Part shown: in pieces, positions 1 to 5,315 of the stretch | How the letters are laid out: every line of letters begins with the position of its first letter | How positions within the stretch are numbered: the stretch's first letter is position 1 | From: an uncultured Roseburia sp. | GTDB taxonomy: Bacteria > Bacillota > Clostridia > Lachnospirales > Lachnospiraceae | Length of the DNA stretch: 21,186 nt | NCBI GenBank assembly: GCA_900548205.1 | Contig: URJS01000037.1 | Coordinates: 1 to 21,186 of the forward strand | Reading direction: 5' to 3' | Notes under the pieces: model-generated | Seen by the model: the letters and a program-made list of their open reading frames with translations, nothing else | What the model was told of the DNA's origin: nothing | The model's database searches: none | Program-made: the position numbers and the translations under genes

Positions 1-44
1 TCATCAGTCTGATTCGTCAGATCTATGAGGACAAAAGAAAATAG
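1..44 (+). CDS. C-terminal end of a small protein, possibly a holin-like type I toxin (partial)
   Basis: An open frame enters from the left edge and ends at TAG 42-44, giving the tail ISLIRQIYEDKRK. A hydrophobic stretch followed by a short basic end is typical of the small TxpA/BsrG/holin-like membrane toxins of Firmicutes. Support for that reading is mainly context: a convergent - strand promoter and terminator lie directly downstream and would make an antisense RNA across the 3' end of this gene. Only 13 codons are visible, so the tail of any other protein remains possible. Confidence 0.35.
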   Translation, partial: ISLIRQIYEDKRK

Positions 45-131
45 CCGCCAACTACTGCGAATAGTTGACGGCTGTTACCAAGTAACAGTTGTTTGATTAT
101 TTAGGGTAAGCCGCTTTTGGTTTCCCTTTGT
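36..131 (-). ncRNA. Candidate antisense RNA (type I antitoxin-like)
   Basis: A well-spaced - strand promoter at 138-166 and the terminator at 43-73 delimit a predicted RNA of about 95 nt. No open reading frame with a ribosome binding site is visible in it. It contains two adjacent hairpins: CTGTTAC/GTAACAG (72-78 and 82-88, 3-nt loop) and the terminator stem. Its 3' part overlaps the end of the convergent reading frame at 1-44. This is the layout of RatA/TxpA-type systems, where the antitoxin RNA covers the toxin mRNA 3' end. Transcription is predicted, not shown. Confidence 0.45.
43..73 (-). terminator. Intrinsic terminator of a leftward transcript
   Basis: Arms 43-54 and 62-73 form a 12-bp stem with a 7-nt loop. 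Read on the - strand the single irregular position is a U.G pair; on the + strand it is a C/A mismatch. The - strand continues into ATTTTCTTTT (positions 42-33). Structure and U-rich tail both favour termination of leftward transcription. The + strand version may also end the convergent gene. Confidence 0.65.
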
Positions 132-137
132 GATTTC

Positions 138-166
138 AATATAACATATCTGAAATTCTTTTTCAA
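138..166 (-). promoter_or_regulatory. Sigma-A-type promoter for the leftward RNA
   Basis: On the - strand, TTGAAA (166-161) is followed after exactly 17 nt by TATATT (143-138). Both boxes match the housekeeping consensus at five of six positions. Predicted start near 131. It lies just after the stop codon of the DUF4160 gene and reads away from it, so it would drive the short RNA rather than that operon. Confidence 0.55.
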
Positions 167-185
167 TCCATAAGCATAATAAAAA

Positions 186-446
186 TCAAAATTGATTGAA
201 ATAGTCAAACCATGCAGCTAAGATGTCTGATCTGTTGTCGAGGATATAGCGTGCAATTTTCTTTAAATCATTTTGTGGAATGTGGCTGTTATTGTGTTCT
301 AGTCGAATGCCATCGCTTGTGATCCAGAATTTTGTAGCGTTTGAGGTTTGCTTTCCTTTGCATACATGGATATGCGGAGGTTCTGCATTCTCATTTGACC
401 AGAAGAAAAATTTGTAGCCAAGAAAGTCAAGTAACGCTTTAGGCAT
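186..446 (-). CDS. DUF4160 domain protein
   Basis: 86 aa. Residues 23-28 read PPHIHV, the signature of DUF4160, a small family of unknown biochemical role whose genes usually sit beside a second small conserved gene and are often discussed as toxin-antitoxin-like pairs. The start at 446 is preferred over an upstream ATG at 470 because AAAGGAGG lies just before it. The first codons overlap the end of the preceding gene by 8 nt (439-446), so the two are probably translationally coupled. It is the last gene of a three-gene leftward operon headed by a ribbon-helix-helix protein. The family call rests on the motif and size; a toxin role is inference. Confidence 0.75.
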   Translation of the reverse strand: MPKALLDFLGYKFFFWSNENAEPPHIHVCKGKQTSNATKFWITSDGIRLEHNNSHIPQNDLKKIARYILDNRSDILAAWFDYFNQF

Positions 447-702
447 TTTCACCGCCTCCTTTTTGTGCAAAATCCCAGATTAAAGAGGCGTTGTTTTTCG
501 CATATTTTTTTAGCTTCAGAATTTCATCTTCAGAAAAACCAAACGATTTATAGACGATTTCGCCGGGGAGAGTTAGATCAAGGAAGTCAAAGCCGTTATC
601 ATTGGGGCGTTCAAAATGAACCTTTACAACGTCAAAGCCGTCTTTTTCCTGTAAATCGCTGTGAGTAGTAATGATGTTATTTACTGTGGAATAGTAGAAC
701 AT
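439..702 (-). CDS. Small conserved-type protein, partner of DUF4160
   Basis: 87 aa, not assigned to a family with confidence. It is acidic to neutral, with a beta-rich first half (DVVKVHFERP at residues 24-33, then FDFLDLTLPG) and a helical second half (SEDEILKLKKYAKNNASLIW). Size and position beside DUF4160 recall the DUF2442 partner, but I do not see a clear DUF2442 signature. The start at 702 is supported by GGGAGGT just upstream; a longer form from 729 would overlap the preceding gene. It begins one base after that gene ends (704) and overlaps the next by 8 nt, so the three are one transcription unit. Confidence 0.65.
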   Translation of the reverse strand: MFYYSTVNNIITTHSDLQEKDGFDVVKVHFERPNDNGFDFLDLTLPGEIVYKSFGFSEDEILKLKKYAKNNASLIWDFAQKGGGENA

Positions 703-703
703 G

Positions 704-892
704 TTAGACCTCCCTTTCGAGTTTTTCATTAATGGCTTGTTTAATAAAACCGTTCAGGCTTTTATAACCCATGCTTTCAATGCTGCTTTTTATGCGTTCG
801 TAATCTTCAATTTGAAGGTCAAGGGGAACGCGCTTTAGATTCTTGTTTTTGTATTTTATGCTTGCTCGTTTTTGTGCATCTGATATAGACAT
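704..892 (-). CDS. Ribbon-helix-helix (Arc/CopG-like) DNA-binding protein
   Basis: 62 aa. A short basic N-terminus is followed by a strand-like segment (LKRVPLDLQI, about residues 19-28), a helix (EDYERIKSSIESMG, 29-42), a turn, and a second helix (SLNGFIKQAINEKLE, 45-59). This is the ribbon-helix-helix layout of small dimeric repressors and antitoxins. The start at 892 follows GGGAGGT; an open frame continues to 1009 but has no comparable ribosome site and crosses the promoter region. It heads the operon with the DUF4160 gene. Palindromes in its own promoter (935-948) and the divergent promoter (997-1014) are the obvious candidate operators, so autoregulation is likely. Confidence 0.75.
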   Translation of the reverse strand: MSISDAQKRASIKYKNKNLKRVPLDLQIEDYERIKSSIESMGYKSLNGFIKQAINEKLEREV

Positions 893-915
893 GAATTTAC
901 CTCCCTTCTTTTTAT

Positions 916-944
916 AATATAACATGCTTAGGAATATGCGTACA
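916..944 (-). promoter_or_regulatory. Extended -10 promoter of the leftward RHH/DUF4160 operon
   Basis: Reading leftward, TGTTATATT gives an extended -10 (TG-N-TATATT, hexamer 921-916). A weak -35 region, TGTACG at 944-939, lies 17 nt upstream. The -35 falls inside the imperfect palindrome 935-948, so a protein bound there would block RNA polymerase. Predicted transcript start is about 15-20 nt upstream of the 892 start codon. Confidence 0.5.
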
Positions 945-948
945 CATA
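935..948. promoter_or_regulatory. Operator-like palindrome over the leftward promoter
   Basis: TATGCGTACACATA is a 14-bp dyad with one mismatched pair, centred between 941 and 942. It shares the core TGTGTACACA pattern with the perfect palindrome at 997-1014. A third partial copy (TATGTGTACAT, 965-975) is centred 30 bp from this one and 34 bp from the other. Confidence 0.5.
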
Positions 949-992
949 CAAAATAACCAAAATATATGTGTACATTTTGGTAAATATCACTA

Positions 993-1021
993 TTGATATA
1001 TGTGTACACATATAATATAAT
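993..1021 (+). promoter_or_regulatory. Strong sigma-A-type promoter of the 1067 gene with an operator in its spacer
   Basis: TTGATA (993-998) is followed after 17 nt by TATAAT (1016-1021). The perfect 18-bp palindrome TATATGTGTACACATATA (997-1014) fills the spacer, an ideal place for a repressor that excludes RNA polymerase. The start codon at 1067 lies about 45 nt downstream, after GGAGG. Confidence 0.7.
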
Positions 1022-1066
1022 AATATCATAAGGAACAGATAAAACAAGAAAACGGAGGAAAGAAAA

Positions 1067-1303
1067 ATGAGAAATTACAGAACATACGAACAGGACATAA
1101 AGGAATTGAAAATTGCACCGGAAGAATTTGATAACATCATTTCACACATTTACGATAAGACAGTCCATGAAATGGTTGTACTTGCAAAAGTAATAAAAAG
1201 TGGTGCTAAAGTTCTTCCTGAAGTCAAAAGAGCGTTTGAAAGAGTTCTTGACATGAGATACGCCGAAAGAATGGAGGCATACAACATTTATTACAATTCA
1301 TAA
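1067..1303 (+). CDS. Small protein of unknown function
   Basis: 78 aa, no recognised domain. Mostly helical by composition, with acidic N-terminal half and several aromatic residues at the end (EAYNIYYNS). The start follows GGAGGAAAGAAAA and lies behind the strong, operator-controlled promoter at 993-1021, so it is probably a real and regulated gene. It is divergent from the RHH operon and may be co-controlled with it. No membrane segment or cysteine motif is visible. Confidence 0.7.
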   Translation: MRNYRTYEQDIKELKIAPEEFDNIISHIYDKTVHEMVVLAKVIKSGAKVLPEVKRAFERVLDMRYAERMEAYNIYYNS

Positions 1304-1304
1304 G

Positions 1305-1366
1305 CCGAAACGCCTACGGGCGTCAGCCGGGGACAGCCTCCCGGCTCTGATGATGGCAGGCTGACA
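1305..1366 (+). other. Structured intergenic RNA element with UACG tetraloop
   Basis: Just after the stop codon, CGCC-TACG-GGCG (1311-1322) forms a hairpin with a cUACGg loop, a very stable UNCG-class tetraloop in RNA. Next come two competing pairings that share bases: GCCGGG/CCCGGC (1326-1331 with 1340-1345) and GTCAGCC/GGCTGAC (1322-1328 with 1359-1365). There is no U-run, so it is not a standard terminator. It could be an mRNA processing or stability element between the 1067 and 1385 genes. Confidence 0.45.
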
Positions 1367-1384
1367 GAAAGAGAGGGAAAAGCG

Positions 1385-1642
1385 ATGGAGCAGGAAATTA
1401 AAGAATTATTGCCAACGTGCAGCCATGTAATGAATGATATACGTTATGAAGGTCGTAAGATCGCAGATAACGGAACTGCAGAAGTACATTTGATTTCTGC
1501 CCGTTCCTTAAAGCGCATTTGCCAGCTTGATAAATCAGATAAAGACCATGTTTTTGTGGCAGAGTTCAGAGAGGCGGAGGAGTTCGCAAGACTGATGTGG
1601 AATTTTAAACACACGGGAACAATCCGCACGGCAGCGCATTAA
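1385..1642 (+). CDS. Small protein of unknown function
   Basis: 85 aa. No recognised family. Visible features are two cysteines (TCSH near residue 12 and RICQ near 46), a central basic stretch and an acidic helix with aromatic residues toward the end (EFREAEEFARLMWNFKHTG). The start follows GAGAGGGAAAA. The gene sits 15 nt upstream of the next one, which has its own strong ribosome binding site, so the two are likely co-transcribed. The position between the ICE control region and the transfer operon suggests an ICE accessory gene; that is inference. Confidence 0.65.
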   Translation: MEQEIKELLPTCSHVMNDIRYEGRKIADNGTAEVHLISARSLKRICQLDKSDKDHVFVAEFREAEEFARLMWNFKHTGTIRTAAH

Positions 1643-1657
1643 AGGGAGGAAACGGCT

Positions 1658-1888
1658 ATGAGTTGGATTATGAGCAGGGAAGAACGTATAAAGATGTATA
1701 TCAGGGCGTGGCTGAGGGGTTTGCTGAAAAATGCAAAAAACGGATCTGCTATGGCATTTGAAGTTGGCTTTGACAAACTTTGCGGTGTTTTAGAGTATGC
1801 CTATTACATGGGTGATATTTCTGAGGAGACAAAAAAACGCGTAGAACGTCTCGCCCGGACGATAAAGAAAAAGTATTTCACAAAATAG
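1658..1888 (+). CDS. Small basic helical protein of unknown function
   Basis: 76 aa, strongly basic at both ends (REERIKMYIRAWLRG and KKRVERLARTIKKKYFTK) with a helical middle. Such a profile fits a nucleic-acid-binding or membrane-associated accessory protein, but no family is recognised. The start has AAGGGAGG directly upstream. Probable operon with the 1385 gene (15-nt gap). A ~280-nt structured non-coding region follows. Confidence 0.65.
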   Translation: MSWIMSREERIKMYIRAWLRGLLKNAKNGSAMAFEVGFDKLCGVLEYAYYMGDISEETKKRVERLARTIKKKYFTK

Positions 1889-2160
1889 CCAGTAACTTAA
1901 TATTCGGAGAGCCTCGGCGTAAACGTAAAAAAGCCGTTGTTTAAAATCGGGCTCGAGAACCGAAGCGCTGTTTTTGCGCTATCGGCTTGTCACATAGCCA
2001 CTATGTTACTGCGGCACAGTGTAGATACATTCAGGAAAGAAAATTCGCATCCTTGTTCGCTGATTATGCAGTATAACAGCCAAAGACGCGGATTTTTTTA
2101 TACATATTATAAGGGGAGAAAGTCCCCGGAAAGGAGGATGAAATTTTGAAAACGCGGAGG
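1889..2160 (+). promoter_or_regulatory. Structured leader upstream of the transfer operon, with a possible 27-codon leader peptide
   Basis: No credible full gene lies here. Several stems are visible: CCGA-A-GCGC with GCGC-TA-TCGG (1960-1968 and 1976-1985), a competing long-range AAGCCG/CGGCTT pair (1931-1936 with 1983-1988), ACATAG/CTATGT with a CCA loop (1992-1997 and 2001-2006), and GGGGA/TCCCC (2113-2117 and 2123-2127). A short frame from ATG 2066 to TGA 2149 encodes 27 residues including GFFYTYYKGRK and contains a T7 run at 2093-2099. The next gene starts 18 nt after its stop. Mutually exclusive stems, a short aromatic-rich frame and an internal T-run are what an attenuator would show, but this is only a suggestion. 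Confidence 0.4.
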
Positions 2161-2167
2161 GTGAGAG

Positions 2168-2740
2168 ATGGATAGGCAAAAGGATTGGTATGATTATTAT
2201 GCCAGATGGTGTGAACTTTGTGCCCAGTGGGAAAAGATTTTTTTTAATGGATCAGATGCACGGAGGCTTACCGATGGTCAGAGATTAAACGGCATTAGAA
2301 ATGCAATGAAATGGTGTATCGCTGATATGGAAGCGGATGGCTTTTCTCTTGAGGGAATTTTAAAAGATGCGGATGCGAATCATTATACGACAGAGAAAAC
2401 GCGAAGGGGCTTGCCTCCAAAAATGCCGGATCAGTGGATGAAGGAGGGCGAGGAAAAGATCAGAAAGAATGCCAAGGCAGCGCTTGGCATTTATCAAGAA
2501 TTTGGTGATTATGTGTATATAAAAGAGTACCTTCCGCAGTTTGGACAATCTCGGGATGTAGCGATTGTCCGTAAAATTGAAAAACTTACAGAGTGTGTCT
2601 GGCGTTTGGAGCTTGCGATAAAATATGGGCGTATGGCGGAGATGCGAGAATATTCAAATTTGGATAAGTATCTCTCAAAGATTGAGTATGCCAAGGAATT
2701 GTTAATGATGCGGATGGAATATATCCAACCGTTTTCATAA
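2168..2740 (+). CDS. ICE protein of unknown function at the head of the transfer operon
   Basis: 190 aa. Family not recognised. The N-terminal part is rich in tryptophan and aromatic residues (DWYDYYARWCELCAQWEK) with a CELC pair at residues 15-18. A middle proline-rich loop (GLPPKMPDQW) is followed by long amphipathic helices to the end. No signal peptide or membrane segment, so probably cytoplasmic. The start follows GGAGGGTGAGAG. It occupies the place of orf24 in Tn916, directly upstream of the two DUF961 genes, which suggests a role in ICE control or DNA processing rather than cargo. That is a positional inference only. Confidence 0.7.
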   Translation: MDRQKDWYDYYARWCELCAQWEKIFFNGSDARRLTDGQRLNGIRNAMKWCIADMEADGFSLEGILKDADANHYTTEKTRRGLPPKMPDQWMKEGEEKIRKNAKAALGIYQEFGDYVYIKEYLPQFGQSRDVAIVRKIEKLTECVWRLELAIKYGRMAEMREYSNLDKYLSKIEYAKELLMMRMEYIQPFS

Positions 2741-2795
2741 ATAAACAAAAATAATTAATAAGAGCCGCAGGAAGCGGAGAAAGAGAGGAAAAAGT

Positions 2796-3143
2796 ATGGG
2801 AGATTTAAAATTTGTAGTACCGGATGCAGAAAAGACATTTGGGCATCTTGCATTTGCGGGAGAGGGAGAAGCGGTAACAAGAAGGGTAGGAGGAGTTTTA
2901 AGAGTGGCATCAAGAAGTTTTCACTTGTTTTCTGATACCCAGCGCGCAGATAACATCATGGTGACAATTCCAGGATCTGTAGGCGAGAAGCATTTTGTTT
3001 ATGATGAGGAAGTAAAGCTTGTAAATCCGCGTATTACGTTAAGTGCTTATAGCATTGGAGACAGGGGCTATTCAGGGTTTGAGATGACTGCAGATGATTT
3101 GATCAAGGCATCGCAAGCAGAAGGAAAAGAAACGAAGAATTAA
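2796..3143 (+). CDS. DUF961 family protein, Tn916 Orf23-like
   Basis: 115 aa. It matches the DUF961 (YdcP) family of conjugative transposons: the KTFGHLAFAG block near residues 13-22, then RSFHLFSDTQRADNIMVTIPG, then the VYDEEVKLVNPRI block around residues 68-80. Family members are found as a tandem pair at the start of Tn916-type transfer operons; they are cytoplasmic, and their exact task in conjugation is not settled here. GAGAGGAAAAA precedes the start. The gene is followed after 19 nt by its paralogue. Confidence 0.88.
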   Translation: MGDLKFVVPDAEKTFGHLAFAGEGEAVTRRVGGVLRVASRSFHLFSDTQRADNIMVTIPGSVGEKHFVYDEEVKLVNPRITLSAYSIGDRGYSGFEMTADDLIKASQAEGKETKN

Positions 3144-3162
3144 AAGAAGGAGAGAAAAAAGT

Positions 3163-3606
3163 ATGAGATTAGTAGAAGGAATCGTGGTAAATGATAAGGA
3201 GACGTTTGGAAACTTGAAGTTTTCGGCGCTGCATGTAGAGGTGTATGAGAGAGACGAGCAGGGGAACGCTACCAGTGAGGTCCGTCATAGAACCTATGAT
3301 TTAAAGAGTGATGCACAGGGAATGATGATTCAGGTGATCCTTCCGTCGGAAGCGGGAATCAAGGATTTTGCATATAACACGCCGGTACGTTTGGTAAACG
3401 TAACGGTCGGCGCGATCTCAAATGCTACCTTTAACGGTCGTGCAGACGGAAATTGGTACATCAAAGCGGATGATATTGTGCCGATCGATGCAAAGGCAGG
3501 AGGTGACACAGGAAGGACGGGCGCAACGACTGCAGGTGCTGATGTTGGAAAAACGGGTGCTGACGCACTAAGCGCAGGAGCTCCGCAGCCGCCAAAGAAA
3601 GGCTAG
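3163..3606 (+). CDS. DUF961 family protein, Tn916 Orf22-like
   Basis: 147 aa, the second of the DUF961 pair. It shares with its neighbour the KETFGNLKF block (residues 12-20) and the FAYNTPVRLVNV block (about 68-79). After residue ~110 it carries a low-complexity tail rich in glycine, alanine, threonine and lysine (GGDTGRTGATTAGADVGKTG) ending PQPPKKG, probably disordered and beyond the family core. The start follows AAGGAGAG. The next gene begins 5 nt after its stop, so the transfer genes run as one operon. Confidence 0.88.
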   Translation: MRLVEGIVVNDKETFGNLKFSALHVEVYERDEQGNATSEVRHRTYDLKSDAQGMMIQVILPSEAGIKDFAYNTPVRLVNVTVGAISNATFNGRADGNWYIKADDIVPIDAKAGGDTGRTGATTAGADVGKTGADALSAGAPQPPKKG

Positions 3607-3611
3607 AATAG

Positions 3612-4976
3612 ATGAAGAACAGGTTTTGGCGTTATGGAACGAAGGTGAAAAAATGGGATGACAGACTGCTGACGCGGTCTGTCATTTTTTGTATGATGCT
3701 GTCTTTGCTTCTTTCGGCGCTCCTTTTAGGGAATGCAAAACTTTCCGCTTTCGGTGAGGAAAGCCCATTGCTTAGCCGGATCGCTGCAATCCTGTTGTTC
3801 GGGGCAATGCTGTGTGTTTCTGCTGTTGCGGTGCTGGGCAGACAGCGTAAAGTCCGTGAGTATTTAGAGAATCGAGAGGCGTTAGCGCGGATGATCATAG
3901 ATAATGGTTGGTATGAAACGGATGTTAAGACAAACGGCAGAGGGGAGCAGGACCTTACAACTTATGTGCCCCGTCTCTACTTTTGGAAACGTTATAGCAT
4001 TACATATTTTCCGAAACTCTACTACAAAAAGCGCCACGGAAAAATATATCTCACCGTAAAAATCAATATGAGCCGTTATCAGGAGCAGTTGCAGAACTTA
4101 GAGGATAAGGTTGAGACAGGGCTTGATTGTGAGATCATAAAAAAGGAATCTGCAGGAACGTGGATGCATTATGAATTTATTTGTGATGTAAAGGCGCGGC
4201 GTATAACGGTGGGGCAAATGGAGGAAACGGATGGTTGTATCCGGTTTATGCAGCATATTAGCTGGGACTATAACAGACATCCGCACGCGTTGATTGTTGG
4301 GGACACGGGAAGCGGAAAAACAACTTTTTTATTAAGTATCATCGAGACGCTGCTAAAAGCGGGGGCAATCCTTACGATTGTGGATGCGAAAAATATGAGC
4401 GTGGCGGCTCTTGCGCACGTATTATCCGACGTGCACTATGAAATTGACGATATACGAACGTGTATTGAAAATTTTTACAAGTGCATGATGGAGCGTGCGG
4501 AGCAGCTAAGGGAGCAGCTGGCAGACAATCTGCAGGGAAATTACAGGGATTGCCATATGAGACCGCATTTCCTGATACTGGATGAATATGTGGCATTTTT
4601 GGAAATGCTGCCCAAAAAGGAATGGGAAGAAGTGGTAAGCATCATAAAAAAGATCGTGCTGCTTGGGAGACAAGCGGGATTCTTCTTGGTGCTTACCTGT
4701 CAGCGACCGGATGCAAAGTATCTGCCGGACGGAGTGCGGGCGCAGTTTGGTCTCCGCGTGGCGCTTGGCGGAATGGATGCAAGCGGCTACACCATGATAT
4801 TCGGAAGCAGCGGAAAGACATTTGCGCAAAAGGACGAAAAGGGACGTGGCTATGTGTCACTGTGGAATGGTGTCATCACGGAGTTCTACGCGCCCTATGC
4901 TACGCCGGAGCATAACTTCATGGCACATATAAAAGCCGCTTACATTCCGGGGGAGACGGCGGAGATGCTCCCGTGA
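3612..4976 (+). CDS. tcpA: FtsK/SpoIIIE-type coupling protein, Tn916 Orf21/TcpA-like
   Basis: 454 aa. Two N-terminal membrane segments (about residues 22-44 and 57-76) precede a cytoplasmic motor domain. Walker A is GDTGSGKT at 231-238; Walker B is HFLILDEY with D324-E325; a CQRPD segment follows, as in FtsK-like ATPases. Proteins of this family dock the relaxase-DNA complex at the membrane and drive DNA into the mating channel. Length is typical of Tn916 Orf21 (461 aa). The ribosome site is modest (AAGG about 10 nt upstream) and the start is 5 nt from the previous stop, suggesting coupled translation. The oriT lies immediately downstream, as in Tn916 between orf21 and orf20. Confidence 0.93.
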   Translation: MKNRFWRYGTKVKKWDDRLLTRSVIFCMMLSLLLSALLLGNAKLSAFGEESPLLSRIAAILLFGAMLCVSAVAVLGRQRKVREYLENREALARMIIDNGWYETDVKTNGRGEQDLTTYVPRLYFWKRYSITYFPKLYYKKRHGKIYLTVKINMSRYQEQLQNLEDKVETGLDCEIIKKESAGTWMHYEFICDVKARRITVGQMEETDGCIRFMQHISWDYNRHPHALIVGDTGSGKTTFLLSIIETLLKAGAILTIVDAKNMSVAALAHVLSDVHYEIDDIRTCIENFYKCMMERAEQLREQLADNLQGNYRDCHMRPHFLILDEYVAFLEMLPKKEWEEVVSIIKKIVLLGRQAGFFLVLTCQRPDAKYLPDGVRAQFGLRVALGGMDASGYTMIFGSSGKTFAQKDEKGRGYVSLWNGVITEFYAPYATPEHNFMAHIKAAYIPGETAEMLP

Positions 4977-5104
4977 GTGCAGCACACGCATAGCACACGC
5001 ACAAAAGGGGCGCGCTGGCACGCGTACGGAGTGCAAAGGACGCGCCCTGTGCGTGATGCGGAGCGTGTAGCTGCAAAGTAGCCGGAGGGCGCAGCCCTCC
5101 GGCG

Positions 5105-5132
5105 TTACCCCCGGAATGTAACACGGGGGTAA
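5105..5132 (+). other. nic hairpin of oriT
   Basis: TTACCCCCG (5105-5113) pairs perfectly with CGGGGGTAA (5124-5132) around the 10-nt loop GAATGTAACA. As I recall the ICEBs1 and Tn916 nic regions, they have the same plan: a C-run, a short loop ending in TAACA, and a G-run. The relaxase is expected to nick in or beside the TAACA segment. The exact cut position cannot be read from sequence. Confidence 0.75.
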
Positions 5133-5200
5133 GAATGCAAAGTAAAAGTTATAAAAAGGGGGCGTAAGGCTAGGAGTTATGCGGGGCTGACGGTCATTTT

Positions 5201-5237
5201 CAAAATGTAACATCATACAGTCAAATGTTACATTTTG
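5201..5237 (+). repeat. 13-bp perfect inverted repeat repeating the nic-loop word
   Basis: CAAAATGTAACAT (5201-5213) and ATGTTACATTTTG (5225-5237) are perfect reverse complements separated by 11 nt. Each arm contains AATGTAACA, the same nine bases as the nic loop (5115-5123). It lies 70 bp downstream of the nic hairpin and is a candidate relaxase or accessory-protein binding site, or a secondary nick site. Confidence 0.7.
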
Positions 5238-5315
5238 TCCGTTTTGGAAAAAAGGTCTAATCCGCATGCTTTTGTATATAGGTGTGTGTGGGCAGAAATT
5301 CAACGCCATAGTCGC

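Larger units (their letters stand above)
4977..5237 (+). other. oriT: Origin of transfer (oriT) region
   Basis: The 555-bp gap between the coupling-protein and relaxase genes begins with a dense set of inverted repeats: (1) CACGCACA + GGGCGCG (4996-5003, 5008-5014) with CGCGCCC + TGTGCGTG (5041-5055); (2) a perfect 10-bp stem, 5081-5090 with 5094-5103, loop GCA; (3) the 9-bp nic-type stem 5105-5132; (4) a perfect 13-bp repeat, 5201-5213 with 5225-5237. TGCAAAG occurs three times (5032, 5072, 5136). Location and the C-run/TAACA/G-run hairpin match the oriT of Tn916 and ICEBs1. No gene is supported here. Confidence 0.85.

Noticed and set aside
1937..2149. 70-aa open frame in the region before the transfer operon
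   Set aside because: No ribosome binding site at its start, and it runs through several hairpins. Only the last 27 codons, from ATG 2066, are kept as a possible leader peptide.
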